A DNA stretch of 60,122 nt from Halobacterium sp. CBA1126 (GCF_009741975.1 NZ_WPCF01000003.1:1-60122), one strand, 5' to 3'. Shown: positions 18,191 through 27,193, counted from the stretch's first letter. Numbers and translations: made by a program. The notes: generated from the letters alone by a model not told the origin.

Positions 18191-18231
18191 TTAACCAACA
18201 CCCACGATGTACTCCGGTGGCTGTTGGTTAA
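18191..18231. promoter_or_regulatory. Inverted pair TTAACCAAC / GTTGGTTAA, site 1
   Basis: TTAACCAAC (18191-18199) and GTTGGTTAA (18223-18231) are exact reverse complements with a 23 bp spacer. The site lies just after the primase stop. The same pair with different spacer sequence occurs at 46459, 53986 and 58220. Confidence 0.6.
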
Positions 18232-18329
18232 TCGCTATGACGACATCAACTCAGGATACTTCGCGTCGTTGAAACAGGGAGCCCCGCCCTCAAGGAAGCG
18301 TCTGGCGTCGCTGAGTAGATCGAGGTAGT

Positions 18330-18872
18330 TCACTCGAACGGATTAGCAACGAGGTCCGCGATAAAGCCCCGACCTTCAATAACTGATGTGACATCTCCGA
18401 TATCGGCGGCGCTGAGCACGTCTTCAATAGCCTGTTCAGCCTTCGTATCGCTCACAAACACGGTGACATAGGTTGCGTCACCTGTCGCGTATTGATAGGC
18501 GAGTCCCGCGAGAATCGTGTCCGTTTTTTCAATTTCGTCTTCGGTGACATCCTCGGCGGAGAGATTCAACATACGCGTCCGCGTTTTATCTACAACCTCA
18601 GAGACGCCGGGCGTCGAAAAGTCGATTCGCCCCGGTTTGAGCCATCCAGCGTTCTGTGCCGCCCGGAGTCGATCTCGCTGGTAGGCGTACGCGTCCGGGC
18701 TTTCGCCCATTTCCTCAGCAACGTGCCCCGGAATGTACACGGTGAGGTTTCGGTCTGTCACGAACTGCTCGAGTGCCTGATACTGTTCGTTGTCAGGCCC
18801 ACCCATCGAGATGAGAACGCTACTATCGATAATGGCCGTACTATCGCGTGGGATCTCTGGCTCCAGCGCCAT
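18330..18872 (-). CDS. PIN-like toxin-type protein
   Basis: 180 residues with the PIN signature TAIIDSSVLISMGG (first acidic residue), acidic residues mid-protein (EIEKTDTILAGLA) and the late VFVSDTKAEQAIED segment, fitting the metal-dependent RNase fold of VapC-like toxins. It follows the HTH gene at 18872 with a one-base junction, so they are co-transcribed. In haloarchaea such PIN-like plus HTH pairs behave as toxin-antitoxin-like modules in genome position, but activity is untested. Confidence 0.65.
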   Translation of the reverse strand: MALEPEIPRDSTAIIDSSVLISMGGPDNEQYQALEQFVTDRNLTVYIPGHVAEEMGESPDAYAYQRDRLRAAQNAGWLKPGRIDFSTPGVSEVVDKTRTRMLNLSAEDVTEDEIEKTDTILAGLAYQYATGDATYVTVFVSDTKAEQAIEDVLSAADIGDVTSVIEGRGFIADLVANPFE

Positions 18873-19441
18873 CAGTTGGCCCGGTCAAGATACGGATCGT
18901 ATTCCACAGCCTCTTCGATTACGTCTTGCAGGGCCGTGAATACCGTCATTCCCTCGACGGGATGGACGCCGAGCTTGTTCGCGCCCGTCCGCTGGGTAAA
19001 GTCCCCGTCCATGATCCGGAGCGTGTAGTGGAGAGCGGCGGCCAGTTTGGGGATTCCCTGGCGGTCGACGAACACGCGGATATCCTCCGTATCTCGTTGC
19101 CGGCCGATCGCATCGATCAGGACGGGTGTCGCGGTGACGACCCCGTGGTCAGTATCCAGTTGGAGGTGAATCGGCTCAACAGTCACCGTGGTCGGCGTCT
19201 CGTCGTCATGCCGAGTAAGGATACCCATCTCCTCGAGTCGTCCGAGATACTTGTATGTGGTCGAGTGCGGTATGTCGAGTTCCGTTTTGATTGTCTCGAT
19301 CTCGACGGCCCCATCTCGGAGGATAAACGTGTACAGCTGGGCGAGCTGGGGCGTGTTCAGCAGCTCAGCGTAGGTGAGGAAGTCATTGAACGTCTCCTCG
19401 GGGTCAGTCTGGGTGCCCGCGATTCGGTTGTCGGCCGACAT
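18872..19441 (-). CDS. HTH regulator partnered with PIN-like protein
   Basis: 189 residues. A winged helix-turn-helix is visible at residues about 25-75 (FILRDGAVEIETIKTELDI then HSTTYKYLGRLEEMGILTR), followed by a domain with VFVDRQGIPKLAAALHYTL and a C-terminal effector-like segment. The ATG at 19441 is preferred over the one at 19453, which lies inside the upstream inverted repeat. It likely acts as antitoxin or autorepressor for itself and the PIN-like gene downstream, with which it abuts. Confidence 0.7.
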   Translation of the reverse strand: MSADNRIAGTQTDPEETFNDFLTYAELLNTPQLAQLYTFILRDGAVEIETIKTELDIPHSTTYKYLGRLEEMGILTRHDDETPTTVTVEPIHLQLDTDHGVVTATPVLIDAIGRQRDTEDIRVFVDRQGIPKLAAALHYTLRIMDGDFTQRTGANKLGVHPVEGMTVFTALQDVIEEAVEYDPYLDRAN

Positions 19442-19444
19442 CAC

Positions 19445-19470
19445 AATACACATTCTATGGATAGTGTATT
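19445..19470 (-). promoter_or_regulatory. Operator-like inverted repeat before the HTH gene
   Basis: AATACAC (19445-19451) and GTGTATT (19464-19470) form an exact inverted repeat with 12 bp between, only a few bases before the ATG at 19441. It is a good candidate for autoregulation by the HTH protein. Confidence 0.5.
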
Positions 19471-19498
19471 AACTCTTGCCCCATCGGAGCTGCGCTGA

Positions 19499-19876
19499 GT
19501 AGCTGATACGGTAGTTCTTTTCCACTGTAGATCTGGACAACCGCGCTGGTACGTAGATTTGCGTATCTATCGCCGCACTTCCTCGGAGATTAACTCGGCT
19601 AATGGTACCGGCTGGTTGTGTGGGGAGTTACTGATACTGCTGCTACATAACGGTAGTCAGGCTATCGGCGAAACCCTCAACTGGGATTAGTCGTGAGCGA
19701 CAGTTGTGTTTCGCAATGGCCCACCACAGTCGGGACACTCGTCCTCATGTTCCGGATTTTCGACACCAGCTCCACACTCTTGACACACATACAACGTGGA
19801 TTCGGAGGGAGCAGGGCCCATTTCCACCATAATCAATCATTATGTATGGGAACAGATAAGGTATGGGGACTATTTT
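19499..19876. repeat. Direct repeat of about 378 bp, copy 1
   Basis: This block, which holds the small rubrerythrin-like gene and its 3' flank, recurs in the same orientation at 30977-31354 with scattered differences. Each copy adjoins or lies near an IS6-family sequence, which suggests duplication through that element. Confidence 0.75.
19687..19830 (-). CDS. Rubrerythrin-like zinc-ribbon mini-protein, copy 1
   Basis: 47 residues with two CxxC knuckles (YVCQECGAGVE and DECPDCGGPLRN), the rubredoxin-like zinc ribbon found at the end of rubrerythrins and as free haloarchaeal mini-proteins. No di-iron domain is present. It may bind zinc or iron; its role is unknown. The start ATG at 19830 is preceded by an AT-rich stretch (AATCAATCATTATG). 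A second copy with five changed residues is at 31165-31308. Confidence 0.75.
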   Translation of the reverse strand: MVEMGPAPSESTLYVCQECGAGVENPEHEDECPDCGGPLRNTTVAHD

Positions 19877-19903
19877 GCGAGGAAAGTGTGTTGGGCCGGT
19901 TTG

Positions 19904-20224
19904 CTATCGGCCGATGAGTCCCAGTACCCGTCTGCGAACGTCCTCGGCTGAGTCATATCTTTGGTCATCGGTTGCAGAGAGGACGTCCGCCAGGGATTTC
20001 GTGCCGCCCTGCGTTTCAAGTTCATACTCGCCATAGGCCTCGACCAGCTCAGTTGTCGTGGCTGGGCAGTCGTGAGATGTGAGCGCTTCATCAAGATTAC
20101 CTAGCCGCTCGCTTGGGTCATCGCCCAGCGGTTCCTTCTCATCGCCGCGGGCTCGAGCCTCCTCTACCTCCCGCTCACGCTGGCGCTCCGCTTGCTCATC
20201 CCGACCTTGTTTATCATCTGTCAT
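19904..20224 (-). CDS. DUF5789-type protein
   Basis: 106 residues, very charged. The N-terminal 40 residues are a hydrophilic, coiled-coil-like run of Glu/Arg (DEQAERQREREVEEARAR). The C-terminal part (LDEALTSHDCPATTTELVEAY … DVRRRVLGLIGR) matches the haloarchaeal DUF5789 pattern: a small helical protein with a conserved hydrophobic tail. Function is unknown. It lies between a duplicated block and a decayed IS6 element and has no operon partner. Confidence 0.75.
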   Translation of the reverse strand: MTDDKQGRDEQAERQREREVEEARARGDEKEPLGDDPSERLGNLDEALTSHDCPATTTELVEAYGEYELETQGGTKSLADVLSATDDQRYDSAEDVRRRVLGLIGR

Positions 20225-20270
20225 ATATCACAGTAGGAAATCCAGGCGGATAACAGTAGGGCTGCTTATC

Positions 20271-20880
20271 GGGGCAGTGTTCAGATCAGAATTGAACTGT
20301 GAGGCGGAGTATTTTCTGCGTGTCCATGACGGAAAACCCTCGCCTCAACGGGTGTATCGACCAGATCGAGTTAGGTTTTGTGAAGCGAGAAGCAATACTG
20401 CAGCTGTTGATGAAGATCGATATGTAACTCCATTTGGCTGAAATAACACTTTCGAATACCGTTTCTATTCTTGAGGTATTTGGTGTTGAACGAGCACGTT
20501 CGACCGTTCACAACTGAGTTCACAAGCCTGATCTACAGTTCATGGCGGGGAGGATATCAATCGAGAAACACGACATCGATGACGTCCCAGAAACGTAATG
20601 TGTTTCTCGTGTACAAACAAGATCCGGTGCGTCTCGTTAATGCCGTGTTTCTCGTCGATGGCGCGACACCACTCCAAGATGCATGCTTTCGGCACGGCCT
20701 CGGTTTTCAAATACGAACGTCACGGAAACCGGAATCGCGTTGAACGTGTCTTTCGAGAGATGAAACGTAGAACTCTCTGTTTCTCAAACTGTTTCAGCAA
20801 CGCCAACGCAGAAACTGCTGATGAGTGGTTAAGCTCATTCAGCTTCGCATGGAATCAGCGTATCTAACCACTACCTCGGC
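20271..20880 (+). mobile_element. Decayed IS6-family element
   Basis: The left end GCAGTGTTCAGATCAG and the right-end remnant TATCTAACCACTACC align with the ends of the element at 31358-32054. Between them, a reading from the ATG at 20326 to TAA at 20867 aligns with that element's transposase from its first residues (NPRLNGCIDQIEL…) to its last (ETADEWLSSFSFAWNQ), but has in-frame stops (after LLMKIDM and at the W of TVHNW) and a region with lost similarity near 20530-20600. It is clearly non-functional. The catalytic GTT-FLVDGA aspartate region and the ERVFREMKRRT glutamate region are still recognisable. Confidence 0.8.
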
Positions 20881-20920
20881 CTTGATCCCTAGTTTTTAGC
20901 GAGGTCCAAGCGAGCGGACG

Positions 20921-21697
20921 TCACCGAAGTGCAATATATGGCCCGACGACGAGCAAGAGGATCGCGAGCACCCGGGTGAGTGTTTCGGCATCGATGGATT
21001 GAGCAATCTTCCAGCCGGCGACGACGCCGACGAGTTCGGGAATACCGATCGCGATGGCGAGTGGCCACGAGACTGCGCCCTGGGCCAGGTAGCCGGCCGT
21101 CGCGAATGCGGCGACAAACACTGACTGGACTTGTGCGACGCCGACTGCGATCAGCATTGGGACGCCGATAGCCACCAACAGCGGAACGGCGAGGACCGGG
21201 CCACCGACGCCGAGGAGCCCGCCCGAGATGCCGACAAACGCCCCGATACCGGCGACACCGAGCGTACCGCGGGGCGTCATCACGTCGAAGTCGCTCCCGG
21301 CCGTTCCGTAGCGGGTCCGATAGAAGACGAGGATGCCAGTCAGGGAGACGAACACACCGAGCAGGACGCTAAACGTCGATTCATCGATGAGCGCGTTCAG
21401 CCGGACACCGATAAGTGCACCTGCGAGCCCGGTGAGGCTCAACACGAGCGCCATCCGCTTGCCGCCCTGTGAATCAAGCTCGCCGGAGCGCCGATAGCTC
21501 TCGGCGCCGACAAGGCCTGTCGCGACAAACGTGGCGCTGGCCGTGCCGACAACGACCGCCGGTGGGAGGTCGGTCAGCGCGACGAGCGCGATGGTGATGA
21601 AGATTCCACCCGGACCGACGGCGGTGATGCCGATGCCGGCAAACAGCGAGAGGACGACGAGGACGGCGAGCGTCGTCGTGGGAAGGCCAGCGATCAT
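20921..21697 (-). CDS. TauE/SafE-family membrane exporter
   Basis: 258 residues forming about eight membrane helices in two homologous halves. The glycine-rich motif SGGLLGVGGPVLAVPLLVAIG in the second half and VGPGGIFITIALVAL in the first are the family signature. TauE/SafE proteins move sulphite, sulphoacetate or other small organosulphur anions across the cell membrane. It begins 4 bp after the stop of the Nramp-like gene upstream, so the two form an operon. The substrate is not evident. Confidence 0.85.
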   Translation of the reverse strand: MIAGLPTTTLAVLVVLSLFAGIGITAVGPGGIFITIALVALTDLPPAVVVGTASATFVATGLVGAESYRRSGELDSQGGKRMALVLSLTGLAGALIGVRLNALIDESTFSVLLGVFVSLTGILVFYRTRYGTAGSDFDVMTPRGTLGVAGIGAFVGISGGLLGVGGPVLAVPLLVAIGVPMLIAVGVAQVQSVFVAAFATAGYLAQGAVSWPLAIAIGIPELVGVVAGWKIAQSIDAETLTRVLAILLLVVGPYIALR

Positions 21698-21701
21698 CGG
21701 C

Positions 21702-22976
21702 TCAGATCCCGCCCGTGAAGATGGCGTTGATGACGAACTGGCCGGCGCTCCACGCCGAGTAGATGGCGAGGAGGATGAGCGTGCTGTTGATGACGTTCAG
21801 CTTCCAGCCGTTCGTGTACGCGCCCATCATGTCGCTGTCGTTGACCGCCCAGAACAGGAGGACGGCGGTGATGGGCAGGCCGACGACGCCGTTGTACGCC
21901 GGGAAGAGGATGATCATGTCGATGACGCTCAGCCCGAGGTACTGATGGACGAGTGGCGAGAGGCTGCCGAGCGCGACGCCACCGACGTATATCGCCTTGA
22001 ACACGCGGGTGCTGTTGGCAACCTTACCGCCGATTGCCTCGGGGATCATGTAGGCGGGCGCCCACATGATGGGGATGATGCTGTTGAACGCAGCTGTGAG
22101 CGTGCCGGCGAGGAAGACGACCATTGCCCACTCACCAAGGACGGCCGCGAGCGCCTTTCCGGGCGTGAGGAACGTCTCAAGCTGTTCGTAGCCTGCCGGC
22201 CGGAGGACCGCTGCGGCGGCAATGATGATCGCGATGGTCGTGATACCCCCGACGGTGTAGCCGATGGAGAGATCGCGACGCATCGTGGGAATGTCCGAGC
22301 GGTCGGTCCAGCCCTTCTCCTCGACGAGTTGTGACTCGAGGAAGAAGTTCGGCCAGAGTGCGGTCGTTCCGAGGATGCTCACAGTGAGGGCCATCGAGCT
22401 CGGCGATAGCCCTGTCGGGGCGAAGCCGGCGACGACGGCGGTGAGGTCCGGACTACTCGCACCGGCAACGACGACGTACGTAAGCAGGAGGGCGAACATC
22501 ATCGCGACCATGATCTTCTCGACGGCGTCGTAACTGAGGACGCCGATTATAATGGCGAGGAGTCCCGTCAGATAGGCGAAGGGCATCCATCCGATTGCCT
22601 GTAGGTCGAGGAGGACGACGATACCCTTCCCGACAGCGGCGGTGAGTTCGAGCGTCCAGGCGACACAGCCGACCGAGAGCAGGACCATCACGACGGTCGC
22701 AAGCGTCGACCCGAGTTTCTCCCGGGCGAATGCGCCTAATGAGTCACCGTGAATACCGAGTCGGGCGCTCATGTCCTGTGCCACGAAGCCGAGGAGCACC
22801 GCACCGACAACAGCCCACAGTAGTGTGTAGCCGAACCTGACTCCGGCGGAACTTGCAATAAATACTGACCCCGACCCGAAATAGCTCGCGACCATCACGA
22901 GTGCGAGCCCATACCGTTCGAAGAACTCCGAGATCGAGGGAATTGATACACCGTGTATCGCGTGTCTGACACTCAT
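21702..22976 (-). CDS. Nramp-related transporter lacking canonical metal ligands
   Basis: 424 residues and about eleven membrane helices, recognisably of the Nramp fold (ALVMVASYFGSGSVFIASSAG in helix 1; ILGTTALWPNFFLESQLV in helix 6). In true Mn/Fe transporters helix 1 carries DPGN and helix 6 MPH; here these positions read GSGS and WPN, so divalent metal transport as classically understood is unlikely. Start MSVRHAIHG at 22976 is chosen because the upstream extension does not fit the family. It is cotranscribed with the TauE-like gene. Possible substrates include other cations or organic solutes. Confidence 0.75.
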   Translation of the reverse strand: MSVRHAIHGVSIPSISEFFERYGLALVMVASYFGSGSVFIASSAGVRFGYTLLWAVVGAVLLGFVAQDMSARLGIHGDSLGAFAREKLGSTLATVVMVLLSVGCVAWTLELTAAVGKGIVVLLDLQAIGWMPFAYLTGLLAIIIGVLSYDAVEKIMVAMMFALLLTYVVVAGASSPDLTAVVAGFAPTGLSPSSMALTVSILGTTALWPNFFLESQLVEEKGWTDRSDIPTMRRDLSIGYTVGGITTIAIIIAAAAVLRPAGYEQLETFLTPGKALAAVLGEWAMVVFLAGTLTAAFNSIIPIMWAPAYMIPEAIGGKVANSTRVFKAIYVGGVALGSLSPLVHQYLGLSVIDMIILFPAYNGVVGLPITAVLLFWAVNDSDMMGAYTNGWKLNVINSTLILLAIYSAWSAGQFVINAIFTGGI

Positions 22977-23558
22977 AGCTGGTCGAAAACGACAACCGAA
23001 CAATCACCAAACTAATGCCCCACCTCGCAGCAATCGACGCGTTAGTTGAATATGTAACTAGGAAGGGAAACACGTTGTGGCTCATCGCCCGGTGGAGGTC
23101 AGTCGAGATTGCTCAATACAGTTCTCGAGTGTCTGCTGTGCGAGTCGATCCTCTACAGGCGGAGCAGACTGAGTGCCTGGGGCTTGTCCCCGAGGTACTT
23201 TACGGAAATGCAAGGAGATATCCCCGCCCTTCAGGGCGGGAAGAATGTCAAGACGCGGAGTATGGGGATAGGTTCGCTGAGAGCGTTGCTACGGAGTTCT
23301 CCGTCGAGGTGGCGGTTCCGACCGACCGGGATCACACGTCGAGCTCACGCACGAGGCCGTGGGCGCCGTCTTCGTCTCACGGTAGGTCGGGCGGTCGACA
23401 CGAACGCAGTACGTCGCGGCCGACGACGTCGACGAGCAGTTCCAGAAACGGCACTTCGACGACCGGCTGGGCTGGCACGAGACCACCATCTCTCGACAAG
23501 CCGTTCGCGACGAGCTCATCACCCAGCTCACAATAGAAGGGTGTGGAAGCCCATTCTT
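22977..23558. other. Intergenic region with IS605-type end and a decayed coding fragment
   Basis: A GC-rich hairpin CCCGCCCTTCAGGGCGGG lies at about 23224-23241, followed by AAGAATGTCAAG, the typical right end of haloarchaeal IS200/IS605 elements without its transposase. From about 23400 to 23541 a plus-strand frame reads as acidic protein (DDVDEQFQKRHFDDRLGWHE…) but has no start and a stop just before it, so it is a gene remnant of unknown family. Confidence 0.45.
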
Positions 23559-24128
23559 TCAGCCGCGGGTCGCTGACGGGAGCGAGATGGTTTCGTTGAC
23601 CCTTTTCCGTAGTGTCGCGAGTGCGAGGCGTTCTCGTCGCGAAACGGGGTCGTCGGTGCCAAGCGATTCCCCCTCGTACGCGTTCAGGATCGCACAGGGC
23701 GCCTGCTCGCAGTAGGCCACGAGCCGATGTGGGGTGATTACCTCGGCTTGGAGGGGGATGGTGGCGTCGTTGACGAACACGGCGGCAGGGTCGTCGGGCG
23801 CGGCGTCGAGGAGGCGGGCCGCGCGGGCGGCGTTATCTGCGGCGAGTGCGGCGGCTTCCGCCTCGCTCTCACCCACGGTTCGAGGTGCGTGCGCGTCCAA
23901 AATGCCGTGCCAGGCGTCGTCGGGGATCGTCGTAAAGCGGTCGAGGCGGCCGCCGAGAAGCGTCCCGTCACGTTCGACCTCGGGCGCGAACTCGAGGACA
24001 GCAACGCCGGCGGCGCCGTTCCTGTCGATCCAGGCGTCTAGTGCGCGGGCGGTGAGTCGGGTTTTTCCGGCCTGCGAGGGACCGACAATCAGTGTCGACC
24101 CCGTGAGTGGGACTTGACGGTTACTCAT
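23559..24128 (-). CDS. P-loop NTPase at the end of the TenA cluster
   Basis: 189 residues from the ATG at 24128 (MSNRQVPLTG), which overlaps the stop of the Nramp-like gene upstream. Walker A GPSQAGKT lies at residues about 15-22 and a Walker B-like VFVND near 125. The central part is an acidic helical region. It resembles small ATP/GTP-binding proteins that act as regulators or metallochaperones rather than transporter ATPases. Its tight coupling to the thiamine-salvage-type genes suggests a role in that pathway; biochemical function unknown. Confidence 0.6.
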   Translation of the reverse strand: MSNRQVPLTGSTLIVGPSQAGKTRLTARALDAWIDRNGAAGVAVLEFAPEVERDGTLLGGRLDRFTTIPDDAWHGILDAHAPRTVGESEAEAAALAADNAARAARLLDAAPDDPAAVFVNDATIPLQAEVITPHRLVAYCEQAPCAILNAYEGESLGTDDPVSRRERLALATLRKRVNETISLPSATRG

Positions 24129-25455
24129 TGAACACAGCAGGTCTGGTGATCGACAACCGAGCGTATTTCGCGAGGAGCGCGACCGTTGCAGCGGTGAGGA
24201 TGACAGCGAACGCGAGGATGGCCCCTGAGAGGACGTCGACGCCACCCGCGACCTGTTCGGCGACGAAGTTCGCGGCGAGCGCACCGGTAACCACCAGCAG
24301 GCCGAGGCCGCCGAGGTTCGTGAGCGTCGAGGGGGACTTGGGGACCGCCTCGGAGTTCAAGAGGTAGAGCACGACCACGATGGCAAACGGTGTGCCAACA
24401 GTTCCGATGGCGAGCACGAGCGCCAGCTGGCTGAGAACCGGACCGCCGATGAACGCGCCCGGTGCCGACAGGAGTGCGGCAGCGACCAGCAGCCCCCGGT
24501 AGCGGTTGTCGTCGACGGTGGTTCCCCAGCCGAGCTTGTCCGCAAGGAGGAACGGTGGGGCGATCGTGTTTCCGCCGAGTGTCGAGACTGCGGCGCCGAG
24601 TAAGCCGAGGAGGAACAGCCACTCCGCATACCGGCCAGCGAGCGGCCCGAGCGCGCGAGCGGCCTCGACAGCCGAGAGGTCCCCCGTGGTGAGGACGCTC
24701 GCCGTCACGAGGAACACGGCAACGCTGTAGACGCCGAACGCGACGAGCATCGACGCGCCGACGTCGAAGGTGGCGAGGCCGTACTCCTCGACGGTCCACT
24801 CTCTGGCGCGCATCGTGTACGAGTGCATCGTAATCAGGGTGATGTGGACGGCGCCACCGAGGACGCCCGCGGCGACCAGCGCGCTTCCGGCTGGGAGCGC
24901 AGGGATGAGGCCACGCGCGGCAGCATCGGCATCGACGGGCACGACGAACAGTGACGCGAGAAACGCGAAGACGACGCCAGCGACCAGCGCTTTTGCCACC
25001 GTTTCGAGGAACCGGTAGCCCCGGGTGGCGAGGCCGACAGCCAGGACGACGGCCCAGACAACGCCCCAGATGCGAGCATCGACGCCGGTGATGGTCTCGG
25101 AGACGGTCGCCACCGTCTTCATGATGAGGAGCTGGGCGGACCCCGCGGCGAGCACGACGTCCAAGACGAGCAGCCACGCCCAGCTGTCGCCGAGGTGGTC
25201 TTCGACGACTGCGACGATGCCGCGTTCGGTGAGGAGACCCAGCCGCATCGCGAGATACTGGGCGAACGCGCCTGCAACGGCCGACAACACCACGACCCAG
25301 AACAGCGCGTAGCCGTACGCGCCGCCGGCCGTGATCAGTGACGCCAGTGACGCCGGGCCCGCGGCGACGGCGCCCGCGACCCACGACGGCCCCATCCGCT
25401 GCAGGGACTCTCGTAGCGTCTGTATGGCGGCCGCCCCATCGGTCCGATTGCTCAC
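24121..25455 (-). CDS. Second Nramp-related transporter (TenA cluster)
   Basis: 444 residues, eleven predicted membrane helices, GTG start at 25455 overlapping the stop of the 40-residue gene before it. Helix 1 reads AAGPASLASLITAGG in place of the DPGN motif, and helix 6 HITLITMHSYTMRA in place of MPH with downstream asparagine. It therefore belongs to a divergent Nramp-fold branch with a changed substrate site. Clustered with two TenA proteins and a symporter, it may carry a thiamine-related compound, or a cation needed by the pathway. This is inference from context. Confidence 0.7.
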   Translation of the reverse strand: MSNRTDGAAAIQTLRESLQRMGPSWVAGAVAAGPASLASLITAGGAYGYALFWVVVLSAVAGAFAQYLAMRLGLLTERGIVAVVEDHLGDSWAWLLVLDVVLAAGSAQLLIMKTVATVSETITGVDARIWGVVWAVVLAVGLATRGYRFLETVAKALVAGVVFAFLASLFVVPVDADAAARGLIPALPAGSALVAAGVLGGAVHITLITMHSYTMRAREWTVEEYGLATFDVGASMLVAFGVYSVAVFLVTASVLTTGDLSAVEAARALGPLAGRYAEWLFLLGLLGAAVSTLGGNTIAPPFLLADKLGWGTTVDDNRYRGLLVAAALLSAPGAFIGGPVLSQLALVLAIGTVGTPFAIVVVLYLLNSEAVPKSPSTLTNLGGLGLLVVTGALAANFVAEQVAGGVDVLSGAILAFAVILTAATVALLAKYARLSITRPAVFNE

Positions 25456-25574
25456 CGGTGACCACCCCTGTAGTCGCGAGCAAGCACGGACACTTCGTAG
25501 ATGAAGATCGCGGCGACGCCGAGCACTGCTGTCCAGAGCAGAACCGCGAATGTGGTCGGGCCAAGCGCAGTCAC
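25452..25574 (-). CDS. 40-residue single-helix membrane protein, coupled to symporter
   Basis: GTG at 25574 to TGA at 25452, encoding 40 residues with one membrane helix (FAVLLWTAVLGVAAIFIYEV) and a short basic tail. Both ends overlap neighbours by GTGA: the start overlaps the symporter stop, and the stop overlaps the Nramp-like start. Such doubly coupled peptides are seldom chance frames. Position right after a sodium:solute symporter suggests an accessory subunit, like the small partners known for some symporters of that superfamily. It is too short for standard gene calling. Confidence 0.65.
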   Translation of the reverse strand: MTALGPTTFAVLLWTAVLGVAAIFIYEVSVLARDYRGGHR

Positions 25575-27193
25575 CGGTCGCTCACCTCCGAATTCGATTC
25601 GTCGGCGTCGTCGCTTGCGGTCGGTGGAGTATCAGTACCGCCGGCTGACGGCGTCGCCTCGCGTTCACCGACTGACGTGTCGGCGTTTGCAACGGGACCG
25701 TCAAGCCGCTGGATCTCCTGGGAGAGGTGGTCGAAGTCGAAGTCGACGTCGCCCAAGCGAGCGGCGAGCAGCGTCAGGGCAGTTGAAACGAAGAACGCGC
25801 CCGCAAACGGGAGCAGGTAGGTAGCATCAGGTGCCGGCAGCACACCGCCGAGGGCCGCGTTGGCCGCCGCGTGCAGGCCGAAGGGGAACGGGAAAAACGT
25901 GGCGCCGACGGCAAGCCCGCCGAGCGCGCTTGCAAGCGCGCCCGGCCCGGAGAGTTGGCGAGAGAAGAGTCCGTAGATGAGCGGGAAGCCGACCGCGGCG
26001 CCAAGCAGGTCGGCGGTGAAGAACAGCCGGAGGACGCTCCGAGCTCGGAGACTTACCAGGATGGCTGCGACCGCGACAACGAGCGTGAGCATCCGGGCAC
26101 CACGTCGGAGTGCCTGCTCGTCAGGGTCGTTGAGCAGTCGTGGAAGGTCGGCGGTGACGAGACTCGCTAGCGCGTTGAACAGGCTATCGGTTGTGCTCAT
26201 CACGAGAACAAGCCCAAGCAGGAGGACCGCGAGAACGAGCCAGTCGCCGAACGCCCCCTCGAGCAAGACGAAGAACGCGATGCCAGCGTTATAGCCGGTG
26301 CCGCTCGTGACAACAGCGGCGTTCCCGGCGGCGATAACGCCAAGCAGCGTCGCAACGACCATCACCAGTCCGTTTGCAACGGCCGCAGTACGGAACCCCC
26401 GCTGGACGGTGTCGGCACCATCGGCGGCGTAAATGCGCTGCCACCACGTCTGGTTGAGCAGTTCCGCACCGAGCACGGCGAACACGAGCGCGACTCCGAA
26501 CCTGATCCCGGGCACGTACGTCGGATCGAGGAGTGTAGGGTTCACACGCTCGATACCCTGATAGACAGCGTCGGTGCCGCCGAGCGTAACGACGACGGCG
26601 GCGACGCTCACGGCGAGGAGCGGGAGAACAACTAGCGTCTGCACCGTGTCGGTAATGATGCTCGCACGGAGGCCACCGTAGCCGGTGTACAGCACGACGA
26701 ACCCGCCGACGAGAACCGAGGTCTGCCAGCGCGGTACCGCCGCGACGTACTGCAGCGCCTGCGCGATACCCGTGAGCTCCGCGGCGAGAAAGACGAACAT
26801 GTAGAGGACGCTGACCGCGAGCACGAAGGCGTGCATCGCGGTGCCGTAGCGGACGTAAGCATACTCGGTCAGCGAGTGGCCTTCGGGGATGACTGCGCGG
26901 ATCCGCGGGCCGAGCTTCGAGTATACGAGCATCGGGACGGCCTCGCCGAGCGCGTAGCCCGCGACGGCGGCAATCCCGTAGAGCGCGCCGGCCTCGGGCG
27001 CCGAGAGTAGAATCCACACGCCCATCACCGAGGCGATCAGCGTCGCAGTCGTACGGCCCTCGCTGGCAGAGCCACGGGCCGAGATAAGATCCTCTACAGA
27101 GCGAACCTCGCCGCGCGAGACCCAGAGGCCGACCGCCGTGAAGACGGAAAGCGTCGCGACGGTCAACGCGAGCGCCCCCGCGGTCGTCACCAC
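25571..27193 (-). CDS. Sodium:solute symporter family transporter
   Basis: 540 residues, about thirteen membrane helices and an acidic, disordered C-terminal tail of about 55 residues. Family marks include YTGYGGLRASIITDTVQ, the segment matching the SSS signature, ELLNQTWWQRIYAA, and MSTTDSLFNALAS, which fits the sodium-site helix (helix 8) with serine/threonine ligands. It lies downstream of two TenA genes with a 7 bp overlap. Members import many small solutes; here a thiamine precursor or degradation product (aminopyrimidine) is a reasonable hypothesis. Confidence 0.85.
   Translation of the reverse strand: MVTTAGALALTVATLSVFTAVGLWVSRGEVRSVEDLISARGSASEGRTTATLIASVMGVWILLSAPEAGALYGIAAVAGYALGEAVPMLVYSKLGPRIRAVIPEGHSLTEYAYVRYGTAMHAFVLAVSVLYMFVFLAAELTGIAQALQYVAAVPRWQTSVLVGGFVVLYTGYGGLRASIITDTVQTLVVLPLLAVSVAAVVVTLGGTDAVYQGIERVNPTLLDPTYVPGIRFGVALVFAVLGAELLNQTWWQRIYAADGADTVQRGFRTAAVANGLVMVVATLLGVIAAGNAAVVTSGTGYNAGIAFFVLLEGAFGDWLVLAVLLLGLVLVMSTTDSLFNALASLVTADLPRLLNDPDEQALRRGARMLTLVVAVAAILVSLRARSVLRLFFTADLLGAAVGFPLIYGLFSRQLSGPGALASALGGLAVGATFFPFPFGLHAAANAALGGVLPAPDATYLLPFAGAFFVSTALTLLAARLGDVDFDFDHLSQEIQRLDGPVANADTSVGEREATPSAGGTDTPPTASDDADESNSEVSDR

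Noticed and set aside
17036-18328. Plus-strand frame of 430 codons over the primase
   Set aside because: Ser/Arg/Thr-rich shadow of the AEP-type primase frame.
24125-25564. Long minus-strand frame of 479 codons over the Nramp-like gene
   Set aside because: Arg/His-rich translation typical of the out-of-frame reading of a GC-rich gene; the overlapping frame shows a true membrane protein.
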